From the NCBI RefSeq assembly GCF_040115645.1, contig NC_089548.1, positions 2,170,001 through 2,234,000 of the forward strand: DNA of 64,000 nt. Direction: 5' to 3'. Made by a program: the position numbers and the translations under genes. This DNA comes from Euwallacea fornicatus. Taxonomy: Eukaryota > Arthropoda > Insecta > Coleoptera > Curculionidae. Positions 49,701 through 62,100 of the stretch are shown piece by piece (position 1 is the stretch's first letter; each line of letters starts with the position of its first letter). Below the pieces are notes generated by a model. That model made no database searches. It was given only the letters and a program-made list of their open reading frames with translations, and was not told the origin of the DNA.

Positions 49701-52700
49701 ACACTCAAAGGCAGAGGAATTCTATATGGTATAGAACGCCTGATTTAGATGTATTTGCAAGGATTATTTAGTACTGGTAGTTGCAAGTAAAAGATTATTA
49801 GTTAATACTTACCGATTGGAACATCCTCTAAAACAGCTTCTAAGTAGCTTTCCTTTAAAAATATAGGGGAGTTGTTGTTCACATCCAACACAGTAATGTT
49901 AACTAACGCTGTGGCTGTATATTTTCCATCAGTTGCCTTAAAACCCTCATAATGAACATTTTGCTTGTCCTCAGATATCAGCAACGTACCAATACAGTCA
50001 GAGTAACAACATTATCAGTCTCATTGCTGACATCCAGCCCTTTATTAGCGGTAATCCTCAACTTTCCAGTCTCCGAATCGATTTTGAACAGTTCATCATC
50101 ATTGCCCGCCACAATCGCATAGGTAACGTGAGACGTTTTATCATCATCCCTCGCTTCAATGATCTGTGCAGGCTCAAACCTGGTGGCACCCTCATTCACG
50201 TATATGCGATAAGTTGACTGGCCGAAAACCGGAGGATTATCGTTGTTGTCTGTCAAGCTTATCTTGAGGGGCACTGAAGAGGTTTGGCCTTTTCCATCAT
50301 CATCAGTGGCCTTTGGGGAAAAAAGATGAATATCTTTAATGACTCAATACGATCAGCTGTGCGGGTCACATCGTGACGAAATTAATCGTATTTCACTACG
50401 TGACCATGAATTTTGGAGGTTTGACAATTACACTTACCACAAACTGTAAGTGATACTCAGTCTTGGTTTCATAATCTAAGCAGGGTGCGACCCCCACAGT
50501 ATCACAGAAAGCAACAGTCACGGCTCCCGTTCTGTTGTTAACTGTAAAAAGGTCCATCCCACTGCCTGACAGTTTGTAAACAAGTCCGTTTTCCCCGAAT
50601 CTGCCAGTATCTCTATCCTTCGCCACTATAGTAATGACCAAAGTACCTGACGAAGCTATTTCTGAGACCACTGCCGAGTAGCTGTGCTGATCAAACGATG
50701 GCGCATTGTCGTTGACATCCGAGACTAGAAATTAAGAGGACAGTGAAGCCCCTATAGTGATAGTGACAGGGACTCACCTGTTACAGTAATAGTAGAAGTT
50801 GAGGAAAGTTTTTTCTCAGTATAAAGCTCTCTGGCGACTGCAAGGATGATAAATTTTCTTTGATTGGGGTCTTCGTAATCCAAGTTATTGTTCGCCACTC
50901 TTATGCTCACTGGGGTGCTTCCAAGAGCTGTTTTGGGTTCTATTGAAAAAGCTCCGGATATATCGTTGAGCTCCAATGAGAAGGCTGAGTTATTGCCCTA
51001 GAACAAATTTCTATCCAGTTATACACCTCATCCGTCATCAAGAATCAACCACCTCATCAGGATCGGTTACACTCATGTCAAGACCAGGCAAAGCTGAACC
51101 TTCAGGAATATTCTCAGGGATTTGCACAAAATACTCTCGATTATTGAATCGAGGAGGTTCGTCATTAACATCCAATACTTTCACAGTGGCTTCAGTGCTA
51201 CTGATAGTAGACGGATCATCGCTTTTTAGTCCGTTCACCAATTCACGAGCTCTCACTTCAAACTTCAATAGCCCGTCAGGGTCTTTGATTGCTTCTTTAT
51301 TTAGAGGCGTAGCTGTGTACAAATCCCCGCTCATCGGATCTATTTGGAAATATTCCATGGGGTCTGAAAAATGGCGATGTAGAACGTTCTCTTTCAGGGT
51401 AGATACGTACTGTTAACTAGTTCATATACGACGGGTCTTGGGTTTCCCCGGTCCCCATCTTCAGCCTTAACAGTGAAGACCAAGTAGTTGATTGGTACAT
51501 CTTCAGGGATTTCTGCAGTTAGGTTGTTTAGGAACTGTGGAGGTGTGTCTTGCACATCTTTCACGATCACAGTAACGTCTGCTGTGTTTGTCAGTGAACC
51601 ATCCTGTTGGGGTAATAAAACGTGTTTAAGAAGATGAGTCTAAATTTTTTCTGTGAGCAATTCGAGGATTTGGGAAATTTCGCATTATTTTGAGTTATGT
51701 TCTGGCAACTCAAGTCCTCCCTACTTTAATTATTTCAAATACCACCCCTTGCAATTTATTTGAAGGTTACAGAATAAGAGCACGCAGCGGCAAAAAATTC
51801 AAATTCAGAAGGACAAAAACATAAAATTAATCACATTCGTGCGTCTTAGCCTGTGCCCTTCAATTGATATCGTGCATAAATTTGCCATGATTATTTATTA
51901 ATTTTTAATTAAAAAATCCAAGGCGCGCCAATGTATTTTGAGCGTAAATCAGGAAATGCTTTACAAATCGACAATTTGAAAAATCTGAATTGCAACTAAT
52001 GGGAAGAACTACTGGGATTTTCGAGAGCGCGCTCACGGGAGCATATTGAGTCACCCTTAAAGATATAAATTTAAAAGTTTTTAACTCGCAGATTCAAGGG
52101 CGCCCCGACTAAGAGTCCCCAGGGCTAAAAGCTATTCAAAGCGGGATTTTATTATTGACAATTTCTGGGATTTGGCCAAGGGATACGCCAATGTATTTTG
52201 GATACACTCCATGAAAAGTCAAAATAAATAAATTTTCCATTACGAACTTAGGGTCCGAACAACTGGGGCGCTCGCATGGCTAAACGAAACTGAAGGGAAA
52301 ATTTGAAATATTAAAATGATCATAAAGTGTCCTGATAAGTCAATGGATTGTGCGTTTAGTTCTGGTGCTAGTGTGAAAATTTAAGCTTAAGAAGATTTTT
52401 TTTACTTTAAGCCCAAGGGCGGAATTGTTGGGGTTTTCGAGGGACTCGATGAGCCTGAGGCAGGATATTTTTTATATTTCTAAGAATTTCATAATCACTA
52501 TAAAGCACACGATAGGTCGATGTATTGTGAGATAACTAACTATATGTAACTAAATAGCAGTTGAGGAACTTTTGTAAAAATCTAAAATTAAGAATTTCTC
52601 CCTAAACTCACGGGCGGTATTACTGGAATCCTCGACGAACTTAGAGAAATTCAAGTTTGCTTTAAGAATAACAATAATTAAAAAATTAAGATTTCAATAA

Positions 52701-53464
52701 CGACTCTACAGACTCAGAGGCGGAACTACTGGATTTTATAGTAACTCAGCTTACCGTAGCTTTCAACATGAATTCGTACTTGTCTTGAATGGTATAATTC
52801 AACTTCCTCCCGAGTACTATCGCCCCTTTATAAGAGTATCCGCTGGAATTAATAGCTTGAATTTTGAATATGTCGCAGGCATCAACCGAGTTGATGCTGT
52901 TGATGCATGAAACCTCGATATTTTCTCCTACAGTGTCGCTATCGACAACTGATATTGGGGCTAGAATTGAGGTCCCCGGAGCGGCGTCTTCATCCACGTT
53001 TACCTCGTAAGGGCTCTAAATATTGACATGTGTTTATTGATTAATCAGGGTGGATTTGGATGTCTTACATCGAGGAACTCGGGGGGATTGTCATTTTCGT
53101 CTAAAATTATAACAGTGACTGTTTGCGTGACTATGTTATTCCTCCCTCCTCCCTCCACTTGGTCTTCGACGCTCAGCTCCAGTTTCAGGGTGGTGTTTGC
53201 CTGAAATCAAAAGTTGAATTGACTTTCAATGCTCCTAATGGAAGAAACGGCTCACTTCATAATCTAAAGGTTTCACTATAGTTACAACTCCGGTCTCGTG
53301 GTCGACGTTAAGTACATCAGTCCCCGTCAGGTCGTACCTCAGGGCACTGCCCTCCGGATCGGTGCCTTCGAGCTTATAGATTTCCGTCCCGACTGGGGTA
53401 CTCTCGAGTACCACCAAGTTGTTCATGTCTTTGGTGAAGCTGGGGGGTAGATTCGCTAGACAGT
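43715..53464 (-). CDS. Cad87A: Large transmembrane cadherin, Cad87A-like
   Basis: Calcium-dependent adhesion receptor of epithelia. Exons, 5' to 3': 53256-53464, 53069-53200, 52755-53015, 51411-51603, 51053-51363, 50778-50997, 50438-50724, 49990-50310, 49813-49936, 48802-49389, 48151-48741, 47863-48111, 46514-46734, 46261-46458, 46032-46203, 45184-45976, 44983-45133, 44718-44929, 44286-44385, 43916-44095, 43715-43855. All are GT-AG and in phase, giving about 1884 residues without the N-terminus. Thirteen DxNDN-type linkers (LDENDNPPEF, LDVNDEPPRF, TDNNDNPPVF, VDENDNRPEF, LDLNDNEPYF and others) imply about 14 extracellular repeats. One membrane span follows (LIALMIVLFVGVTSFIIV, then CCC). The tail of about 165 residues contains ENPLWIEQKLKLYEEQELTM and GEYATLSRIAQQ and ends VTELI. 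There is no catenin-binding domain, so it is not a classical cadherin. The first repeat (NLPPSFTKDMNNLVVLESTP) and overall size fit Cad87A; Cad74A is the main alternative. The first exon here starts in phase 1, so a signal-peptide exon lies upstream. Confidence 0.93.
46836..47670. mobile_element. Foldback element inside a cadherin intron, about 0.83 kb
   Basis: It lies between cadherin exons 12 and 13. The left terminus is tatacagggtgcccctttttg. The arms are diverged inverted copies of about 390 bases. Examples: gagtatgtcgtttaaaaat pairs with the reverse complement of 47615-47635 (gaatatgtcctttcaaaat); acgtttcggttcccgacaac pairs with acgtttcagtgtttctcaac; gaattcagttattttttctg pairs with gaattcagccattttttctg. 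No transposase is inside. The right boundary is blurred. Confidence 0.75.
51900..52750. repeat. Degenerate tandem array in a cadherin intron
   Basis: Two phrases recur in step. The first is caatgtattttg or variants at about 51929, 52187, 52347 and 52520. The second is actactgggattttcgag or variants at about 52006, 52258, 52424, 52619 and 52725, usually after ggcgga or gggcg. Spacing is mostly 160-180 bases. It looks like an old satellite-like array that fills the intron between cadherin exons 3 and 4. Confidence 0.55.
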
Positions 53465-54639
53465 CTGAAACAAAACAGGATCATTAAGCAAAGATACGGA
53501 TCGCACCCACTGGCTGTCGTCAGGCATTATTAATTTCCCATAAGCGAGAAAGTGTTTTGCTCCATTAGCCATTCGTTACAGCGGCTTAGGCGTAACAATG
53601 TACACCATAATGTGTCTCGCATTATTAGAGTTTTAATATGAGAGCACTTTGCTAATACATCTTCCCCGTGTCAGCCTTCCTCGTGCCGGGAATTTCCTAT
53701 CTACTCAAATATTGTGTCAAGTTTGCAGCCTCGCTTGCGATGCTAATGGGTCTGCTCCCATAAAATATAAGTGTGCAGGGTTTTCTTTTGTAGTTGGTTT
53801 ATATGGGCAAAAAAGTTCCAGCATCAGAGACTTCTTAATGCTTAAGACCCAGAGCCATTAAAGCAAAGGGGGAATTTCATTCCAAATTTACCCTCAAAGG
53901 CCCTTCTACCCTAACGACTTGAAGGTGAGGAGATAATTAAGGTAATTAGCCTAATTTTCGAACTTAGTGCAATGCTCATAACCGTCTACTTTTATGCTTC
54001 TTTGTCGCAGTTAAATATTAAATTTCAATGGGTTTTTAAGGCCCAATTAGCAGGGGGATCCTGGGGAAATCATCAAATATGCAGATTGGCTTTTTTAAAG
54101 TCGATTTCAAAAATAGCCAAACAAGACGCATATCAAATGACATTAAGAAGAAATAAATGAAACTTTAATGTGAACGATCTTTGCGTCTTTGATAACTGAA
54201 AGTTCAATTAATATCCTTTAAGAGTCTCATCCATATCCTCTAGCAAAAACAGATTAAAATCTTCTGGAGAGCACTTTTTCAAATATTTTCTAACCGAGTT
54301 GAAGTAGTTTCTGGAAGTTTAGGAACTTCTTGGGAGCAAAAAGGTTTTTATCCGGTAAAACTATTACGTGTGAAAAGGAGACGTGACAAACACTTATATC
54401 AGCTACTGAAGAGTAAAATCGTTATTATTTGTCTGTTTAAAAGAGTGAAAATTAATTATCATTAGTGGACGTCCTTATTAAGTGGTTCCTTTCATCGAAG
54501 ATATTCTTCACACCATGGAATCTTGAGCTTCCGATCGTGGGAAGAGGAGAAAAAACTATAAGCACGGTCTAAATGATTTTCACTATTTGATTGATATTAT
54601 TGAACTGACCCGTGAAAGAGGAAAAAGTCCCTTCTTGAT

Positions 54640-54800
54640 AGATTATCTAGCCTATGCTCTTGTATTCTTCCAGATACCCCAAATTATGCTCTAGTCTGCT
54701 TCAGATTCTCTAGACTATGCTCTAGCTTCTCTGAGAAGCTCTAATTTATGTTTTAGCCTATCTCAGATTCTCAAGTCGATGCTCTAGCCTAATAGAGTAC
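54640..54800. repeat. Degenerate minisatellite, unit about 30-36 bp
   Basis: The phrase tatgctctagtctgcttcag, then attctctagac, recurs with changes as tatgctctagcttctctgag, tatgttttagcctatctcag and atgctctagcctaat. Four to five units are visible. Confidence 0.6.
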
Positions 54801-55062
54801 CGTTCGCTTGGTATCCTTTCTAGAAGTATCAAATGACCTGATTGTGGGCTGATCTACGGGCTTGCTGCTGCTAAGGTCCGAGTTCGGATTAAACCAAATT
54901 TATTTTCCTAATTAAGATTCAACGGAGTCTTAAATCATTTCATTTTCAGTTGCTTGAATTTTTGAGATGTGAACGGACATCAAATGTGAAGGGTGAATTT
55001 TCTTGCCAGATCAACGACCCTCTTGGCACCCTTAATATTGCTTCTTTTTTGGGCCCAGATGT

Positions 55063-55214
55063 ATGTATGGGTATCCCAATTGAAAACGAACACTTCTTTC
55101 CTTGTTGTTACCTAAAAATTATCTAAAAAATTTGAAAATAACCATTTTGCGCGTTTTAAAAAAGGGATTGGATCTGCGGCAGAAATTTACATATTTATAA
55201 TGCAACACCCTGTA
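55063..55214. mobile_element. Possible MITE of about 150 bp
   Basis: The left end tgtatgggtatcccaattga followed by aaacgaac resembles the CAGGGTGGCC...AAAACGAA termini of the 20.7 kb element. The right end, as reverse complement, is gttacagggtgttgcatt. The two termini match each other only weakly, so this may be two unrelated ends. Confidence 0.3.
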
Positions 55215-56749
55215 ACTTATCTACCGGGAGGTTATTCAAATTAATTGTGTCGATGCGCTCTGCCCAAACGGATTTGCAAAATTTCTCTTATTTTGCCAGA
55301 TTAGAAGATACACTTTAAGATTTTCGAGTTGTTGCGAAATGAAGGTAACTAAGAAAATGCTTTGCGAAGCTCCCAGAAATTCAATCACGTATCTAACATC
55401 AATTAGGAGCTATATAACTCCATTAAACTGAAAATGGCATAATAAAAACTTCGAAATTTGTCCGAAAATTTCCAAAGGAGGAGATGCGTACTCTTGGTCC
55501 GTTTTGACACGCCGCTGTCTCTGGAACACGTGGAGCAAAAAATAGTTCAAAAGAGTCGCTTCAGTGCGCTTTCCGGCCCCACATACAGAAATGCGTAAAA
55601 GCACCTTTATAGTCCTAAATACGGATCACATTAGTAATTATTTCTTCCGATCTGGAAGGTGCTGTAAAATAAACCTTAGTTGTCTACAGATGTCGCGTTT
55701 CATAATCCGGGCACATCCAAAAATTTGCTTCAGAAGGTACGTGAGGCTGTAAATCTAGGTCTATTAGAGAGAACTCAATTACATGACCCCATTACCGTAA
55801 AGTCCGATTGACGCGAAAGCCGATAAGCTATCAGATAATTTAATCTGAAAGTCGACTTCTCAAAGACCTCCGCATTCCCTTTGCCTCACTAAAAGGCGTC
55901 TTGTCGAACTAACGAAGGGAATCCTGGCCAAACTCCTCCAGAATTATCAGGGAAATTTCTGGAGAAGTGAGTCATAAGACAGATACAAATTAAATCTAAT
56001 GGGGAAATCATAAAAAGGAAACTGTCGGGGGTATTCGAAAGGAAAGTGACGAATAGCTCGTCCCTCGAAGAGAGCGGAATCTTCGGGGAGGTTTGGTAAC
56101 TTGAAAAATTGCTTGATTTTATTTTAAAAGAGCGGTATTTTCATTCCGGGATTAAGGACAATCCCTGATGACCCGGATTTTTAAGTCAAGTTCCCGTTGG
56201 CAAAGGCTCTCGGGACAGATGGTTTCCCCAGAATCTCAATTTATGATTTGGTTAAGTACGGAGGCAAATAATTTCTGTATGAGAGGAAATTTGTTTAACC
56301 AGAAACCTGCTATAATTCAACTTCAAGCTTTCACGATTTGAATTAAACAGAAAATCTTAACAAGGCCATTTATCGTTTAGAACTGATCATCAGAGAATTC
56401 CCAGGCGTAGCGGCAATAAAAATATGCACTACATTTGCATGACAATTGAAATTCTAATTCATATTCATTTTCTATTCAAACTTGCACAGATCGCTTGAAC
56501 GAAAATATCCACGTAGACATCTCCACACCTCTCCTCTACAGGCTGATTCGAAGGTTCTGGATGAATCTGCTTAAGATTTCTCGACACTTCTGGTATTGAG
56601 TAGCTTTGAGGTGATCGGTTTATGAGCCGGCCCAATGAAATGTTTACCGGAACGCTAAGCTCCATTTATTTTAGTTCTGAATGGTTCAGTTGGGATTAGT
56701 TTCTCGGTGTAAACTTTAAAGGAATCGTCTCACAAACCTTAGGAACTGC

Positions 56750-56882
56750 GTGCGTTAAAAACACTCAAGCTTTGGCACCCTCTATATCAAAAACTAGGGG
56801 TTGTGTGACATATTTGACTCAGGACTAGGTTTTCCGTTAAAGACTATAGCTCTGCTGGTATAAATTGAGCTACCCTGTATAA
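56750..56882. repeat. Dispersed repeat, copy 2
   Basis: It contains ctcaagctttggcaccctct...aactaggggttg...ctggtataaattgagctacc and ends ctaccctgtataat. It is the partner of the copy at 43230-43412, about 50 bases shorter in the middle. Confidence 0.55.
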
Positions 56883-57599
56883 TCAAATAATCAACTCCGT
56901 CATATAAAACAATCAGCTGTCTGTAAGCTTAACAATAGTTCACATCAATGCTACCCCTTGTGCCTGTGTAGTCTCCTCTTCGTTTAACGTTCACGTAGAT
57001 ATAATTAATAAATACCATTAGATCCCTAACAATACACATTAAAACATTCTTACAATAGGCAGTAGGTATTCGATATTGGTATAAATATACCAACATGAAA
57101 TCCGCAAAATTCACCGTTTTGATGCAATTGTGCGAATTTAAATGTATAATTTAAAGCCCTCGGTTAATTACAATGTTCCATTTATAAATCGCATTAGCAA
57201 ATATGAATTGAAGGCTCAATGTATGCAAAATAGGGCTATCACTTGGTTATTACTGTCTACGGATTAATGATTTTCTCATTGAAATGTTTATATTGTGCTG
57301 TTTAAATTCATTTGAGAGAATCTAATTCAACAAATTTTTCCACAGAATTAAAATATCTAACATCCATTGTGACGCGAGCAAGAGACCGAATTGCACTAAT
57401 TTTCATAGCTATTCACTCATTAGTTTAAAGTATTAAAAATACACGTTCTCGAATATGGGGCTCGCAGGAAAAATGAAATGAGCAGGAATCGATTTTGAGG
57501 GTGACCCAAACTTTGAACTTAAGAAACCTTTCCTTGAGTTAGCTGAGATGAGTTCAGGTTGCCTCAAAGATCGCCTCTGGCACCAATCAAGTGAAGCCT

Positions 57600-57995
57600 A
57601 TTCTGCAAAGAGCTACCGCAGATTTTGAATGACCTTAGTTCAGTGGCGTGCGCGGATGATTCGACCCTGATAGTTTACGCCAAGACCAAAGACATCCCGA
57701 AACTCGTAGCAACGGAGACGATGGCGATGGTAGTTGATATGTTTAAGAAAAGGTGACTTAGCATGGCTACGAAGAAAACGGATATGGTGATGTTGGTAAG
57801 AAGAAGGAGTTGGGCGAATGCGAGTTTGTTATGCAAGAAGCGCTGAAGTTATCTTGAAGTATGGTTCGGTAGCAGCATGAGTTTTGCTGAAGACATAAGC
57901 AAAACCACAGGGAAAATAGACAAAGCAGCGGGGGAGGTTTCTGGAATCATGCCGCGGGTAGGGAGAAGTACCACTAGAACGAACGAATTTCTCAC
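57600..57995 (+). pseudogene. Reverse-transcriptase fragment of an R1-type non-LTR retrotransposon
   Basis: The plus strand reads VACADDSTLIVYAKTKDIPK, matching the F/YADD catalytic block and following helix of R1-clade reverse transcriptases. It continues with ATKKTDMVMLVRRR. Then comes YLEVWFGSSMSFAEDISKTT, equivalent to the usual YLGVWLD...F-EH block, and AAGEVSGIMPRVG. Two in-frame stops interrupt it. No 5' part or endonuclease was found nearby. Downstream DNA is purine-rich and unrecognised. Confidence 0.75.
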
Positions 57996-58739
57996 TAGCG
58001 ATAAGGTTAACAAGTTCTTATAGGGCGGTGGGAAGGACATTGAGGGAGGACACGAAAAGGTTGATTGGGAAAATGGGATCGGAAGTAGGATATGTGCCAA
58101 GAAGAGAATTTTGAATGAATGGAGAAAATATGGGAGCGATGCAAAGGATGAACAAACATTTTTGAAAGGAAAGAAAGGAAGGAAGGGAAAAGGGAGTAGC
58201 AAGGGAAGACCAGTGAGTGTGCATGTGTTGTTTCTCGAAGCAATGCCGACAAGGCAATAGGAATAATTCTGATAGTCCCTATGCCATAAAACAAAACTAA
58301 TAATCGGAATTTCTGTCATTGTTTAAAGAATAAAAAAAAACGCAATAAAGTTACTAAATAGAGCAATCGATTATAGGATGGAAAGCGCGTTCTGTGCGGC
58401 TTTAAATTGTCCTCTCCCCTGTCCACATTTTAACAAATTATTATTTTAAAAAAATCAAAACCGGCATTACACAGGACAAAAAAATATATCTTTTGGCGAT
58501 TGTTTATTTTTCTAAATGTCGGTTACGTTGTCGATTTAAAAAAAATGAAATATGGGTCAATTGGTACTTCGAATTAAAGCTATTTTAAAACTACATTTTA
58601 TGGTGTAATACGATTGAAAATCGATCCATTAGTTTTTGAGATAAACAGCTATAGATAGAACAAAATAAATATAAAAAAAATGCAACACAAATTCAGTTTC
58701 ATAGTGCATAAATAATAAAAAACTTGTTTATTGATAAGA

Positions 58740-58860
58740 AATTAATGAAATTAAATGTCCGAAATGGCCGCCGTGTTGCCTCTGACAAAAATGTAACCTG
58801 TCAACAGATTCCCGCCCTACATTAACGAAGAATTGTCGATTATTAAAGCCCAAAACTTCT
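58740..58860 (-). pseudogene. Possible C-terminal tail of a DDE_3 transposase
   Basis: The minus strand gives VNRFQRQHGGHFGHLI. This resembles the RCxxCIxxGGxHFEHL ending of the transposase family represented at 25 kb. Only this short piece is seen, so it could be chance. Confidence 0.3.
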
Positions 58861-59091
58861 GTAATTCGATGTTTATATCGCACTAAAAAACTATTTTTAT
58901 TGCGCTAAACAACTAATTTACAGTGGTCAGGCTTGCAAATGCTCAGAGAAAATTATGAGGAAGAATGATGTGGTTTTAGTGGCTAAGGGTCGTTTCATCT
59001 TGTGGGCCTAATGGGCTCCACTTGTCCATCGCGCCGGGCGCCTTTGCACAGGAAAATACAAGGGGAGAAGATGAGATGAAATGCAGATCAC

Positions 59092-59164
59092 CGCAGGACA
59101 ACAGACTACAGATCGCTGAGTAACTCATGAGATTTTGTAAAAATAACCAAAAACTGATTCGCAT
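59092..59164 (-). CDS. Candidate signal-peptide exon of the cadherin
   Basis: The minus-strand ATG at 59164 opens a frame reading MRISFWLFLQNLMSYSAICS and continuing LLSC. It has the shape of a signal peptide: one Arg, then a hydrophobic core, then small residues and Cys. A possible donor (TGCG|GTGATC) leaves phase 1, which is what the first certain cadherin exon at 53464 requires. The join would read SLLSCGDCLANLPPSF. The total would be 1908 residues. The donor is poor and the distance large, so this is a hypothesis; the true exon may lie elsewhere or outside the window. Confidence 0.3.
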
Positions 59165-62100
59165 TGCGTTTATGCAATATTTATTTTTTCAATTTGCAGC
59201 TCTTTTTTTTTTAATCGTACTACACCGCTAAATGTAGTTTTGAAACACCGTTAATTTGAGGCATCACGTGAGTCATGTTTCATTTTTTTTTAATTGGGCA
59301 TTTGGCCCTACCTGTGACCCAAACAGCATTTAGAAAATTAAACAAATGCCGAAACATAACATTTTTTCGTTCTATTTAAATGCTGCTCTTAACGCTTTGT
59401 GGAGGGGGTTCTCACTTTTTAGAGCATCATGGTATAATGCGCTGTTTAAGATATCTTTAGATTTGTTTCCAGACTTCATGTGCAGTTAAAACGGTATTTA
59501 AAGCGATAAAAATATTTTTAATATTCAGTTTTTGAGTCACCCCGTGCAGTATTTTATGGAACCGTTGTATTTTTACTCGTCGGTTTCACTTTCCGAATTG
59601 AACTGTTCTAGGCTGATTTTAGAGTGATTTCCCCCTCGATATCACTCATCGGGAATTCGATGCAGTTTCTCATCTCTCACAGATACATAAAGTAAAGTGA
59701 TTGTTCTTTGATTACTGGCATTCTCCGCTCCCCCAACCGCATAAACTCTCCCTTCCTTGCTAACCAATATCCTTCCGCAAACCATCGAAAACACCAGCAC
59801 GTAAGTGAAAAATGATTACGAGGTCAATGGTCCATGAGGGCATATTGGATGCCATTGAGCGAGGATTGGAGAGAGAATATAATCCGGTAAATTTGGGACG
59901 ACTAGATGGCAAAAAACAGAGAGTTCGTCTCCGACTCTCTTAAAACCATCCGCTCAGTTCAGTGGATAAATTAATATGGCTTTCGTCGATCCAGAACCGA
60001 AACACGTCGTTGTCGGACGGAGATTAATGCGGAAACAAGCACCGTTTTCCATATTATTCAACTGGAATTATAATTCGATCCATTTTTCAGCTCAGTCTGA
60101 GGATATGTCCGAGTACTTGAGCCGATAATTAATCGTACATTTACGCGCCGAAACTGGGGGTTATCCAGAAAGTGCTCAGACTCACCCTACAACCAGCAAA
60201 TTAATGAAACGGCACGATGTGTATAAAATGGAGGTAATTTTCTTTTTATTTAGAGGTGCGGAGAATTGTACTGTCGAGAAGCGTTCTCGCGCATTTATTA
60301 TCCTCGCAAAATAATGTCTGTGCATAGACGGAAGTTTACCAACAATTCCTCAACTTAACGATCACGTCTGAACGATCCCGAAGGTAGAAGAGGAAAAAAG
60401 TCTGGCACAGCCACTAATTTCCTGCGTTTGCAAAAACGAATAACCCCAAATTCGACCCCAAAAACGAACAGGGCAATTTGCATTATTACAGGGATGCGGG
60501 ATGTTCGAGCACAGGCAAATTGCAATGCTTAGACCGTATAATTCGATATACAAATAGGTCGAGTCAACAGGGCCAAATCAAACTCAAACTGTGCGGATTA
60601 CAACCGAACACAAACCACATAGGAGCGATTGTTAAGGCCAGAACTGAAAACTTAAATCGTATTTTCATTGACTGCAACGAACAAGAAACATTCGACCGAC
60701 CTAATAGAAGTTAGATGAGGAAACTACCTCAATTAATGCTTTTTAAGGGCCAATTATTGAAGTGCCGATTTCACAGAGAGTGAAAACGGAATAATCACAA
60801 TTCTCAGTTTTCGAGTTAGAGAGACCTTTTCTGTGTTTGCATAAAACTCAGCGAGTAATGATCAACGATTTGGTCTTCGGCATCGACAAATCAGTGTGCT
60901 GCCTAAAGCACCAGGAGGACAATATCCATATTGATGAGACAGCTGCAAAGCATTTACGTTTTTACGAAAATTTGCGTGCATTTAAAGTGCACGGCACATT
61001 AATGGTATGAAGTTTGGAAGTATTTCCTTGTCTTTATTTTAGTTTGAATTTTGTAAGGAAAATGAAGAACGAACGACAAGACACGCATATTGAATGGCGA
61101 AGAGAGGGAGAGGGAAAGAGACAGGAGAATGAAGGCAGATGGGGAGGGAAACGGGCATCGGCAGAGAGGTTGTGAAATCGAGAACAAATGGAGCAAATGC
61201 AGACGGGTAGACAAATTCGACTGGGGAAACCCCATAAAGACGTGTGTTTACGTACTTCAAGATTCTGAGAAAGAGGGTAGGAGAGAAAGAGGTTAATAAA
61301 TTGACTTTCAGGTTTAGTCTTCTTTTTACAGTTTTCAGAATTTTGTGACTAAAATGAGTCGATTAACCAGAAGCGACCATGAAGGGGAGACAAGGAACGC
61401 ATATTGAAGGGAGAGCGCACGAGAGAGAAAAAGAAAGAAAGAGAGTAAAAATCACGCAAAGAAATTACCTATAGATACAGCGAATCAATTAAAAAGGCGG
61501 TTTGAATATAATTTTTTTAAAAGTGGGATAAAAGCACCATATACGCGAAAAAGGGAATATAAACATAAATTTAAGTCATGGAAAGATATTGACGTGTTTT
61601 GGCGAAAGACAGGTATAATAAGCAATTAGAAAAGAATCACTGAAAGTCATGTGAAAATTTGAAAACAGTAACCTACTGGTGGGAGAAGCAATAAACGAAA
61701 GAAACCAATGGATAAAGGTTGAGGAACATGAGAAGAAACAATTGAAAATATGATGAATAAGAGTCACGATAAAATTAGCGAGAAACAGCAAAGCAAGAGA
61801 AAAAAAATTATTTGTATCGAGAAATAAAGGAGATTAGAATAAAAGGATGCTAAAGAGAAAGATGGAAGCAACGAGATGCCCGATGATATTGGCGAAATAA
61901 ACAAAAAAATATGAAAAACGATGCAAAACACAGGTTAAAGAATAAATCGAATGTGAGATATAGGGGACAAAGTTGGCTACAAAGAGATCATGTTGTAAAA
62001 TATATTTGATTAGAACGACCAGTGTGCAAGCGATGCAAGGGATGCGTCCTCCAAAGAGAGTCAAAACTGACGAAACGACAGTTAAAATGCACAAAACCGC

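Larger units (their letters stand above)
53465..59091. other. Upstream region or first intron of the cadherin gene
   Basis: About 5.6 kb lies between the first certain cadherin exon and the candidate signal-peptide exon. It contains a minisatellite (54.64-54.80 kb), a possible MITE (55.06-55.21 kb), a dispersed-repeat copy (56.75-56.88 kb), an R1-like LINE fragment (57.6-58.0 kb) and a transposase tail relic (58.74-58.86 kb). Frames such as 57849-58319 on the minus strand are shadows of the LINE fragment and purine-rich DNA. Confidence 0.5.

Noticed and set aside
57849..58319. 156-codon minus-strand frame
   Set aside because: Antisense to the R1-like fragment and purine-rich DNA; Ser/Leu/Phe-rich composition is a by-product.
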